64,000 nt of DNA from Blasia pusilla (taxonomy: Eukaryota > Marchantiophyta > Marchantiopsida > Blasiales), in the NCBI GenBank assembly GCA_050084515.1, contig CM114271.1, forward strand, positions 10,044,001 to 10,108,000. Direction: 5' to 3'. The stretch's first letter is position 1. Each line of letters starts with the position of its first letter. Positions 35,868-45,473 of the stretch are shown here, piece by piece. The translations under genes and the position numbers were made by a program. The notes beneath the pieces were generated by a model, which was given only the letters and a program-made list of their open reading frames with translations, had not been told where the DNA came from and did not search any database.

Positions 35868-37060
35868 TTATCCTCGGTTCGGGCTCATAATACCGGCGAC
35901 ATGCATTCCATTGACTCGCGTGGGCGTGGATTCTCCGTGTAAGGTTTCTAATTGGAGGGATCCATTATCATAGATGGCCAATACCCGGTAGGGTCCCATC
36001 CAATTTAATTTTAATTTTCCGGGGAACTTTAGCCGCCGGTTATCATACAATAGCACTAAGTCGCCAACATTGATAGATTGTGGCCGGAGATGTCGATCGT
36101 AACGTTTCTTACGTTCTTTTTGCACTTGGCCTGTCCGGCGTAACGCGAGCATGCCTGCTTCTTCCAACTCCACTAGGGTCTCATTCCTGTGTTCGATAAC
36201 TTCGCCCGCAGCTTCCGTTCTTGTGCCCTCCAATACCCGGTAAGTGGGCAACGCCCATTGAATAGGTGTTAAGGGATGTACGCCATAAGTCAGGAAGAAC
36301 GGGGTGTATTTTGTCGTCACCTTCTCAGCTGTTCGGTACGCCCATAATGCTGGGGAAATTTTCGTGTCCCAATCATAGGAATATGTTACCGTTAATCGAT
36401 TCAATATTCGGCAAATGAGGCCGTTCGATTTTTTCGTCAACCCGTTGGCTTTAGGGTTGTAGGGAGTGGTTTTCCGATGCTTAATGAGAAAATTGGGAAG
36501 TGAGAGACTCAATAGTCTGGTTCAGGAAGTGCGTACCCCGGTCACTTACTAGTTCCAACGGACAGCCATAGCGCGTGATAATCATCTCGTATAAAAACTT
36601 AGCCACTGCTTCACTGTCATCTTTCCGCGTGGCTAGTGCTTCAACCATCTTAGTACAATAGTCCGTGACGATAAGAATATACTTCCGCCGAGTTTGGCGA
36701 GTGGCCGGGGAGATAGGGCCCACGAAGTCAATGCCCCATTTTTCAAAAGGAGCTAGGGGCATGATGGGGACCAAAGGCCACCCAGAGTCGCTGTGGGTCG
36801 ACCGCCCTTTGGCAGCATCACAATTCGAATAAAATTACCTACGTCTTTGTACATAGTCGGCCACCAATAACGTGCGGCCAAAATTTTCTTAACGGTATTT
36901 TTTACTGCATAGTGTCCACCGGAATCAGCCATATGCAGGGCTCTGATGACCTGGGGAACCTCTTCCGCTTCCAAGCATCTTTGATGCTCTTCATCAGCAC
37001 CTAATTTGAATAAGACCCCTTGTCAGATCTCATAAGGGCCTATCCGATGTAAAAAAAACT
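35868..37060 (-). pseudogene. Athila-like integrase
   Basis: In order on the minus strand: zinc-finger remnant (ALHMADSGGHYAVKNTVKKI, about 36930), core start (PFEKWGIDFVGP, 36740; first Asp present), SDRGTHFLNQ (second Asp, about 36540), PYNPKANGLTEK (catalytic Glu, about 36440), then the C-terminal region (LVLLYDNRRLKFPGKLKLNWMGPY). Integrase joins element DNA to the chromosome. A frameshift near 36490-36512 separates core halves, and others near 36760-37060 break the zinc finger. It is the best reference for the fragment at 1-1109. Confidence 0.9.
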
Positions 37061-37167
37061 GCGCGTTCTTCCCCGTCATCGTGGTAGGAAGTCGCAGAGT
37101 CATTAGAAACCACAGAATATCCTCATAAAATGATCGGCTCAACGTTCCTCGTTATCCGGAAAGATCT

Positions 37168-38578
37168 TCATCGGAAAGGTATCATCGCAGATTGGGTGAG
37201 GTCGCGTTTGTCATCCTCAACCGGGAAAGAAAATCGGCATTGGTATGCACCTTGCGGCAGACGGGTCACAACATCAAATGTGAATTCTTGTAGCAACAAG
37301 ATCCACCGTGCAATGCGCCCCGACAGTCGGCTTTCACCATTAAGGGTCCGAGTGCAAAATGATCCACATGAAAGACAAATTCGCACCCTAATAAATAGTG
37401 TCGGAACTTTTACACGAGAAGACCATGCCTAACGCCTCGTTCGGTAGTTGTATATTTTGCTCTGCCGTCGATAGTTGTCGGCCGGCGTAGTAAATTGAAA
37501 ATCATGTTTGTGCTCATCCAATTGGTGAGCACTACCCAATGGCAATGAGGATGTGTCCACATACACGTGGAAGGGTTTGGTCCAATCGGGGACCGGGCAC
37601 AGAGCCTTTTGCAATGCGTCTTTTAAGGTGTCGAATGCCACTTGGCACGCTGGTGTCCACTCCCATTCGGTGGTCTTCTTAAGTAATGCAGTAAGAGCGC
37701 CCACTTTTACCGCGTAATCTTTAATGAACCGTCGATAGTACCCGACATGTCCCAAGAATCCTCTCAATTCCCGGAGATTAGTGGATGGTTCCAATGTCGA
37801 CCTCAATTCCTTGCGCCGACACTCGGTGTCCCAGCAGAATTCCTTGTTTCATAGCGATATATGATTTGTCCGGATGAAGGGACAAATGCACTTCGCGACA
37901 GCGTGCGAGTGTTAACTCTAACTTTTCCAGATGTTTGGGCTCTGTGCTAAAGATACAAAAATCGTCTAAAAAGATTTCCACGAACTTCCGAAGATAGTCC
38001 TGGAAGATGGAGATCATCATCCGTTGGAAAGTAGCTGGGGCATTGCACAACCCAAAAGGCATTACGCGATATGCGAAAGTTCCCCAGTCCGTCGTGAACG
38101 TTGTGAGGGGACGATCCTTTTATCGTATGGATACTTGGTTGTACCCCGAATATCCGTCCAAGAAAGTATAACGCTCGTGCCCGGCCACTTTATCCAAAAT
38201 ATTGTCAGTGAAAGGTACAGGATGGTGGTCTTTTAAGGTGGCCGCATTTAATTTTCGATAGTCCTGGCACACTCGGATTTTGCCCGTTTGTTTTTTAGGC
38301 ACAATTACGATGGGCGACACCCACTCACTGCTTAACACCGGATAGATTATTCCTACCTCGAGACGCTGATTGATCTCGTCCTTGACTAACAATGAATACT
38401 TTGGATTCAGTCGATATTGTCGCATCCGTACCGGGACCGCCCCTTTTTTAAGATCAATTCGGTGTTCACCATATTGTGCGGGAATGCCTGTCATTTCATC
38501 CATGGAGTATGCAAAGACATCCAAATACTCAAACAGTAGTCTTTTATATTTTGTAAGTGTGGTTGGAGACAAATCCAC
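37168..38578 (-). pseudogene. Athila-like reverse transcriptase and RNase H
   Basis: From 38578: VPVRMRQYRLNPKY, VSPIVIVPKK, KIRVCQDYRKLNAAT, FLDGYSGYNQ, then one TAA near 38120, then MPFGLCNAPATFQR and the catalytic FLDD box (EIFLDDFCIFS, about 37965). The thumb (LRGFLGHVGYYRRFIKDY) and RNase H start (VYVDTSSLPLG, about 37555) follow; the RNase H end is broken by shifts. The HHPVPFTDN and LDGYSGYNQ wording is typical of the Athila/Tat branch. The TAA is one step from CAA. Confidence 0.9.
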
Positions 38579-38626
38579 CGAAAAGCGTAGAGACTTTTGA
38601 TCTGCAATATTGACCTGGACGTAGTC

Positions 38627-39353
38627 CTACTCCTGAATTTTTTTTTTTGTAAACTGGAAGGTGCTATGACCTAGCTTCTCTTCCTCTCGAGTCGACCTTG
38701 GCTTGGAGGGTACTGCCTCCTCGTCTATTTCATAACATTCTAAATAATATACATTGGACGAGGACTCGAGAGCGGTGGTGTTGTCTTGATCTCGACGTAT
38801 AGCCGCCGTCGGTCGGTGGCGTCTCTCCTTGGGATGGTCGAGATTTCCACGGCTTGACTTGATGAGCCGCCGAGTCCCCGATTCGGCGCTGGAATGTGAA
38901 ACGTCGCCTTTTCCAATCAGAGTCACCCTCGCGCCATACAGCCAGGGTCTTCCGATGAGCAAAGGATAGCCCGTCGCGGTCAGGGGTTGCAGGACTAAGT
39001 AGTCCAATGAAACAACACACCCCGAGCATGGTCGGAATTTGCGTGATGCCGAGGGGTCTCTTCCGGATTGATCCCAAACCGCAAGTACTTGTCGGTGGGC
39101 TCGTGCACAATGCGTGTACCCTAGGCCCGAGCCGTTTGCTCGTCATAATATTGATTCCGCTTCCGGAATCAATGGGGACCTTCTTAATAGTATGGCCCTC
39201 AATCTCCACCTCCACTTTTGGGGCTCCCAAGTCTTCTACTTTGATGCGGAACAAATCCACCACTGGCAGATGCTTCACCGACTTTCTGGGTCTTTTGCGG
39301 CTGATTTTCCACTGCTGCAAGATTTTTCCGTATACTGGGTTATCCATTAGCAA
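38627..39353 (-). pseudogene. Athila-like aspartic protease region
   Basis: The frame 39353-38730 contains VPIDSGSGINIMTSKRLG at about 39170, the retropepsin active site (DSGS). A frameshift near 39000 moves the rest to the frame ending at 38627 (LVLQPLTATGYPLLIGRPWL). The protease would cut the Gag-Pol precursor. Confidence 0.8.
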
Positions 39354-41590
39354 CTATAGCAGGGTTATGTTGGCCGGGGTTGACGCCAAGTCCCTCAATA
39401 AATCGTAAGCTTCTAGGACCAGTGGTGATTTCGCCATGGCTTGGACTGTCGTACTTGGTTTGGCCTTTGTCTTCTCTGGGGTCTGTTTCCCCTCTGGTCC
39501 CTGGGCCTCCCGAACTTGAGCACGGACCTGGTCCTCCACATCCTGATGGAAGTATTTCGGATGACTTTGGTCAAAGGCCGGGTCCACATCGCCTTTGAGG
39601 ATGGCCTTCCCGGCACGTAAGGTGCTCACAGCTTTGTTCTTGGGTTCCCTAGCTTCGCGCGAAGACGAAGCACCCTTCTTTACCTTTGGGGTCCCCGCGC
39701 TCTGACTCTTCGATCTTGTGGTGACCGCCAACACAGTTTCTTGAAATTCTTTGGGCCAGTCCAATGATTCCTCGTTGGCCCCTTCGGTCGAGTCTTCCTC
39801 ATTGATGGTGAATCGCTTTGGTCTCGGGGACACTACTTCTTCCACCCGGATCAGTTGTACATTTACATCGTTCTTGGGCTCTGGTTGAGCCGCGGGAGTA
39901 TTTACGTATCTGACCAACAAATGCGGGACCTTGGGCTCCAGGCATTCCACGGCAGTGTGCCCGCCCTTCTTGCAGTTCCCGCATAAGGGATTGAGTCCCA
40001 CTGGTCGCTTCGGGTTTGGGCAATTATTGGCCCAATGGTCTACTGTGCCGCAGTTATAACAAAAATTTCTTTTGATGGGTGGCGTGAAGGCCGCCGCACC
40101 CATAATCTGTCTCAGGGGTCTTTGTTCTCCGTATTCCGGAGGTACATACCGCGTGATCCAGCTTCTCCCAGGGTTTGAGGGTGGTACCGCTTGAACGGCA
40201 TAGCACCCTTCCCACTGTTTTGGTTCATACCATCCTTCTTCAATAGGGGCCTCTTCCTGGATCCACCGCAGATCCCTCTGAGTTGGGCATTCTTGTACAG
40301 TATGCCCCTGGGTTCCACAACTACTACACCAAATGTTGGGCCTCATCAGCCCGGGTCGTCTTCTGGGGTCCTTCTGGGCCGCCAGATGTACCTTCAACTC
40401 AGCCATTTGTTTACTGAGTTCCTCCATGGCCGACTTGCCGGCCTTCCTTGCCGTCCCTCTTACTGGACTTTCCGACCACTGAGGACGACGCTTGGTACTT
40501 GGTCGGGTTTTGGTCTGGTGCTTGGGGGAGCGATGACGCCTGCTCTTCCCTTTCCTTTTAGCTTTTACCTCCTGCTCCGAGTCCGAGGACTCGGACGAAT
40601 CCTCTGTAGAGGATTCCGTGTCGGTGGAGGACGCTTCGTCTTCGGACCAAGCACTAGTCTGCGACGCCCCTCTTCGTTGGTGACACCGTCTTCATGTTCG
40701 GCGGGACTTTTCTGAGGCTTTGTACGCCTCAGCAGAGGCTATGACCGCCTCAGCAGAGGCTATGACCGCCTCCAAGGAATCCCGTTGGCCTCTTCGACAA
40801 TACCGATCCATTTCTTTGGACAAGCCGGACACGAACCAATCTACCAATTGGGAGGTAGTCGTGTGTTCTAGCTTATTCACAAGGCTCCGGAACCGTTGGG
40901 TATATTCCCGGAGGGTCTCCCTCTTTCTACGCTTTAGGTCGCGAAGCTTTGTAAGAAGCCTGTCCTCGAACTCCAAGTCGCGGAACTCATGTAGGAAGGA
41001 TTCCAAGACGCTTTTCCAGGTTTCCGTGACTTCTGCTCCGAGACCTTCGTACCACAGGCTTGCTCGCTTCTTGAGCAGGCCCGGAAAGACTGTAACAAAT
41101 CCTCCTCTGCCCCTTCCCCGTTGGCTTTTGCGACATGGGTGAATTCAAGAACAAAGTTATCCACATCATCTCGTCGGCCTCCAGCAAAGGTGGGGTACCT
41201 TAGCAGAGTTTTTCTAGTGTTGGCCATGGGAACTGCTCTCCTGCTGGCCCCCGGGCTTGATGCTCGAGAGGGAGGAGGTAAAGGTGCCGCCCGAGGTGCT
41301 CTGATCGGCTCCTCGCTCCCTGACTCCCCAAAGGGGTCCCAGGACAACTCTTCGTCCGACTGCGAATTGGCAGGGGAGGTAGTGGAGAATTTGTCCCTTT
41401 CTTTCTTCTTGCTCTTTGCCTTCGGACGAGGATTTAAGACTCGAGACAAACCAGCCGCTCTCAAGCCGGTTCTTTATTCTCGCCGCTATCATACCGATCG
41501 CTCATGCTGCTCGCGAAGAGGGCTGAGAGCCTTCCATAAGTCTCTTGGGGGATTTGGCAACTTGCGTTCACCCCCACGGTGGCGATAGGG
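39354..41590 (-). pseudogene. Athila-like gag with three zinc knuckles
   Basis: N-terminal part 41464-40930 (PMANTRKTLLRYPTFAG, FVLEFTHVAKANGEG) and 41006-40692 (FRDLEFEDRLLTKLRDLKRR, YTQRFRSLVNKLEHT), a Retrotrans_gag region broken by a frameshift near 41000. Then frame 40427-39354 with CSSCGTQGHTVQEC, CYNCGTVDHWANNC and CGNCKKGGHTAVEC, and a long basic tail. Three knuckles is more than the usual one or two. A 21-bp duplication (GAGGCTATGACCGCCTCAGCA) near 40730-40765 repeats the EAVIASA segment. Confidence 0.85.
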
Positions 41591-41966
41591 TAAGGATCCA
41601 TGGATGGAGGTTAACTACTGATTCTTTTTATATCTACAGGAGGGTGCCTGGTGCTCCTACGCTTCCTGCTAGGTTTTCCTCCCATAGACAGAAGTACCGG
41701 GTTTTCACCAAGTACAACTATCGTCCATGGGCGAAACACTGTTCGGCAACTGGTTCTTTGACCATTCTAATTAGTTGGTCTATCTTCTCTAGCACCAATG
41801 CAGCAATTGTATTGTTATCTTCAAGAATACATTGTCTTATGGGGGTCGCTAGAGCTAGCCGATGGTCTTTAGTAAGAACTAGAATGTGGGGTTGTCTAGG
41901 AGCGAAGCTTTTTTCTCCGTTCCCTGCTCCCCCATGGGTCTTTCTCTCCCTTCTCAGCCAAGGATA

Positions 41967-41987
41967 TGATCCCCGGCAGCGGCGCCA
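41967..41987 (-). promoter_or_regulatory. Primer binding site, tRNA-Asp type
   Basis: Same sequence as at 3701-3721, separated from the 5' LTR by 17 nt. The leader at 41591-41966 has no gene; it matches 3440-3700. Confidence 0.9.
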
Positions 41988-42004
41988 AAAAGTCTTCGAC
42001 TATA

Positions 42005-43181
42005 TGTAATGTCTAAGTGTTTCTTATTTACAGTCAATTGTAGAGTTCGATCCCCAAGAGGATCATTGTTGGATGAAAAGAGAGTATAAAGCTATGATTA
42101 TGTTGTAAAAGTGTAATTGATTATGTAATTCAAATGTAATATTCCAATAACATCTTCCGATCCTTTTTTAGTACCTATGTTTTCTTCTTCAATTCTCTCG
42201 AGTGGAGTTTAAAGTACGCTCAGGCAATTTGTTCTCTCGACATCTCGGAACCTCACAGAGACCTCAAGAATAAAGCTGGCTTCTCCTACTTTGAACTCAA
42301 CGTGGGAGGTTTCTCTCTGTCAAACAGATTTCATACAACTTTATGTTGATTATTCCATTGATGAGAAAGGTTCTTTGATTCACTCTTCACTCAGCAGACC
42401 CAAAAAAGAATATTCGAGACATAAGCATCGCACATCGAATGAATGAATGAATGCTTTACTACTCCATCAAGAATTGGAAGACTTCAAAGTATATACAAGC
42501 TCGAGAGGGTACAACTCTCTTGCTCGGACCATTCCTACAGCATAAGGACTTCATGAGCGAATGATTATAATAGCTTCTGTCCTGTTTCTTAAATATTCTG
42601 GAGAGTAGGAGCGTTTCCATGATCCGAAGCGTTCTTGATGAAGTTGGTGTCTCTTCAATATCTGTAACTACCTAGATCTATGGTTCTCTTAGCTTTTCCT
42701 ACGATCCCTGTAAATCCGCGGTGCAAAACTGTTCTAACTACCAATTTGATACAAAGGGTCGCGCCCTTTCCTAGTATAATTGCTTAAACTATGTGTCGGT
42801 TCGAATCACAATCATGCTGAGCTTCGCTGCGCTAAATTTCCGGAGGACGGAGTTCTTCATTCTTCTTCGTCTTCGTGCTTCGTGCTTCGTGCAAAAGCAA
42901 AGTACTTCGTAAACAGAGCTTCGTTGAGCTTCGTTAGATTTTTTTAAGCTTCGCTAAGCTTCGCTGAGCTTCGCGTTGATCCTTTATACTTCGTTACAGC
43001 TTTTGATTCTCCTCTAAGGCAAATCCTTGATCTTCCATCTCTCTGCCTTGTCTTAGGAGCTTGATGATTCACTTATTCTTCTTCATAATAATAAATAATC
43101 ATAATCAAAATCATAATATACAAGAGTCTTCGTTGAATAAAAAGATATATTCTTCAAGATTACAAAATTGTGGGTATCACA
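42005..43181 (-). repeat. Athila-like 5' LTR
   Basis: 1,177 bp. Matches 32415-33595 and, more distantly, 3738-5079 and 62332-63432. Flanked outward by GCAGG and exon 3 of the interrupted gene. Confidence 0.93.
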
Positions 43182-44287
43182 GCAGGTACGTGGGGAAAAT
43201 TACCGGTAGCCTTGAAATTGTGGGCTTCGCCGCCAGATGCAGAGACATTCTCCATGTACGACGTGGAGATGGGGCAACACATGTCCGATTGGGAGGTGGA
43301 TAATTGCCCCATTTGGCTCGACTTCAACGACCCTGAAGACATCACGGATAAGGACTTACGAGTGCTTCATGATGCAGTGGCCTTAGGACAAGACGACATC
43401 CCCAATTTCGTCTAGCCTGAAGACTTCTTCGGAGGAGATGCAGAAGAGTAGGCCCACGAGACAGCTGAGTTGGCTTCCTAGGTCCGCACAGCCAAAGACA
43501 AATCCACAGTGGGTCTCAAAGGCAAGGCGAGGGGAGGGAAAAATTCAGAGGCCGAGTCTTCCCAAAGAGAGGCTGAAGATTCAAGGCCAGAGGTGAAATC
43601 GTCCGGACGAGCGGGGAGAGAGGGTCGGACCAGGTCCTCGGCGAAAAAAACGCCACCAGAATCTGAGGTCATAGAAACCCCGACAAGCCGTCCCCAGGCT
43701 AGGGAGAATTGGAAGCGAGAGGTGCCCGGGTTGTCCCAAGGAGAATACAGCCCATCATCCTTGGGAAGACACAGACAAACAACGACCGGACAAGCGTCCT
43801 CCTTGATTCACTCCTTTTCGGCCGAAATGAAGAGATTCGATTCTCAGCGTCGACACCGACCATCGAAAAATTGACAACGCTGGGACGGAAGCTCCAACGA
43901 AACGGGCACGCTGCCTGGACGGTGAATGGAGTGGTCGAAGAGGTTGCGGTGGATCTCTTGATCGCCGATATGCCCTCGGGGTTGCGACTTTGGGGCGAGG
44001 ATCCGTCGAACGAGGTACCTGAGTGGAATGTGCCGCTCTCTTATGACCAGATTGCACTTTTGTTCTCCTTTGCAGACGCCTATCTGAGTGACAGGGGCTG
44101 CTTCTTGGTGTTGATTGGAGGGAGCGAGGACGAGCTCTTCAACCTCCAGTGCGTCAAGAGGTCGCTAAAGTGGAGGACGGCACAATCGTGGATCATAAAA
44201 AACGAGTACCCATTCCGATCCGCGACGAGTCAGATTCGGGGAAGGCTCAATTCATGTACTATAATTTCAATTATATTTTAATGATTT

Positions 44288-44785
44288 GTAGAATGAGAGT
44301 CAATCTGGGTTTTTTTTGTCCGTGAGCAACCCGTCGGAAGGCGACGGGTTGCTGGCTTAGAGCAGCCCATGCTTGGCTGAGAGCAACCCGTCGGTTTCCG
44401 ACGGGTTGCATCTTTCCCACATACAGGGAAAACCGCGGTGTACCTGCAACCCGTTAGAACCCGACGGGTTGCAGTTGCTTTTGGTTTTTCCCAGTTGATT
44501 TTGGTTTTTGGATGCAACCCGTCTGATAGCGACGGGTTGCTCTCAGGCGAGCATGGGATGCTCTAGGCCTGCAACCCGTCGCCTTCCGACGGGTTGCTCA
44601 CGGACAAAAACAACGGAGCCCGACGGATTGTTTTGTCCCTGACCAACCCGCCGGAAGGCAACGGGTTGGTCCGGGACAAAACAACCCGTCGGACTCCGAC
44701 AGGTTGATCCAAAGTCAGTTATTGAAAATGTTCTCAAGGCGACTTCTTTAGTTTCTGACATTGTTTCCAACGTGCTAATTTATAA
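44288..44785 (+). repeat. Intron 3 of the ParB/methyltransferase gene with eight palindromes
   Basis: Lies between YNFNYILM and MDHSYVY of the methyltransferase frames. The splice sites are weak or decayed (possible GTAGAA donor; no clean AG acceptor). Palindromes start near 44326, 44383, 44446, 44515, 44571, 44609, 44642 and 44682. At 44642-44670 both arm ends changed together (ACCAACCCG / CGGGTTGGT). Confidence 0.7.
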
Positions 44786-45473
44786 ATGGACCACTCCTAC
44801 GTCTATTGCTTCGTTCGGCCCGAGCACAATTTCCAGGTGTTGAAGATCCAGGATCCTGTGGATCCATGCTCAGATGGGTACAGCTTAGATAGTTTGTACA
44901 ATTCCCCCCCGGGAATTTACATGCAAGACAGTACCCCACTTTTGGGAGGAAGGGAAAAGTCGCCAGCCCTGATGCAAACGCTCATCGAGCTCTGCTCAAG
45001 GCCGGGTGACTTGGTGTTCGACTTAGTGGGACTTTGAGGGGCAAGTATCAAAGGCGCCTAGCAGAGTGGCAGGAACATTCTCTGCCTCGAGGGAAGGCAG
45101 GAACTGTTTGACCTTTGCAAGGAGGCAAAGGCAGAATACGAAAGGCTCGTTGGGGCGTACAACTCTCCACCGAAGCCGAGAGCTCTGGTTCCAGAGCCAC
45201 CCTTGGTAGTGACTCCATCGTCACTTCCAACGATTCCCAAAATCGGGAGGGCAAGGCCGAAAGTGATTTTGCAAGAGCTCTCGGACGATGATGAGTGAGT
45301 TCAAAGAACTCAACAACCCAGCTTGACTGCAGCGTTTGGAGTAGGGAGTTTTTTGATAATGAGGCAAAAGATTTCATAGAATAGATCAAATGTACAGTTC
45401 CGAGATTTTTTGGATGATATAAAGCAGAAGATTTTTTTGATCGATGGTGGTGCTTGTTAATGTTTGCTGATCA

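Larger units (their letters stand above)
32415..43181 (-). mobile_element. Complete Athila-like Ty3/gypsy element, 10,767 bp
   Basis: LTRs at 42005-43181 (5') and 32415-33595 (3') both run TGTGATACCC to CATTACA on the minus strand and differ by roughly 3% including small indels. A tRNA-Asp primer site and a polypurine tract lie at the expected places. Order: leader, gag with three zinc knuckles, protease, reverse transcriptase, RNase H, integrase, an extra downstream ORF, 3' LTR. Flanks are GCACG (32410-32414) and GCAGG (43182-43186), a 4-of-5 target duplication. The element interrupts exon 3 of the ParB/methyltransferase gene; the reading frame on both sides matches once element and one duplication copy are disregarded. 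Coding regions carry stops, so it is defective. Confidence 0.93.
29864..45298 (+). pseudogene. ParB-like domain fused to a beta-class DNA methyltransferase-like domain
   Basis: About 1,225 codons in four exons: 29864-30493, 30584-31055, 31456-44287 (interrupted by the 32415-43181 retrotransposon) and about 44786-45298. Introns 1 and 2 have GT/AG ends and keep phase. Exon 1 is charged and probably coiled coil. Exon 2 ends in a ParB-like signature, FFIWDGNHRFMAW (30895-30933). Exon 3 ends in a methyltransferase motif IV-like segment, VDLLIADMPSG (43949-43981), where the family has [DNS]PP[YFW]. Exon 4 has KSPALMQTLIE then PGDLVFDLVG (45004-45031), the motif X/I end. Motif IV before motif I is the beta-class order (N6-adenine or N4-cytosine). 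Frame changes near 30712, 31640, 43700 and 44150. Stops near 32356, 43414, 43450, 43480, 45035 and 45059. Confidence 0.72.
24151..45470. mobile_element. Composite DNA element: MULE-like transposase plus divergent ParB/methyltransferase gene
   Basis: Two divergent multi-exon genes, a transposase (24542-28548, minus) and a ParB/methyltransferase gene (29864-45298, plus), are separated by a 1.3 kb intergenic region. All their long introns and the intergenic region share one palindromic repeat found nowhere else in the window. Both sides abut gypsy-B sequence. The Athila-like element at 32415-43181 is a later insertion, so the composite element itself is about 10.5 kb. I could not find convincing terminal inverted repeats or a target duplication in 24150-24340 and 45300-45475, so the outer ends are approximate and the unit is inferred from gene content, shared repeats and context. 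Confidence 0.65.

Noticed and set aside
41967-41987. Possible tRNA-Asp gene fragment
   Set aside because: Only the 3' 21 nt match and the position is exactly that of a primer binding site next to an LTR.
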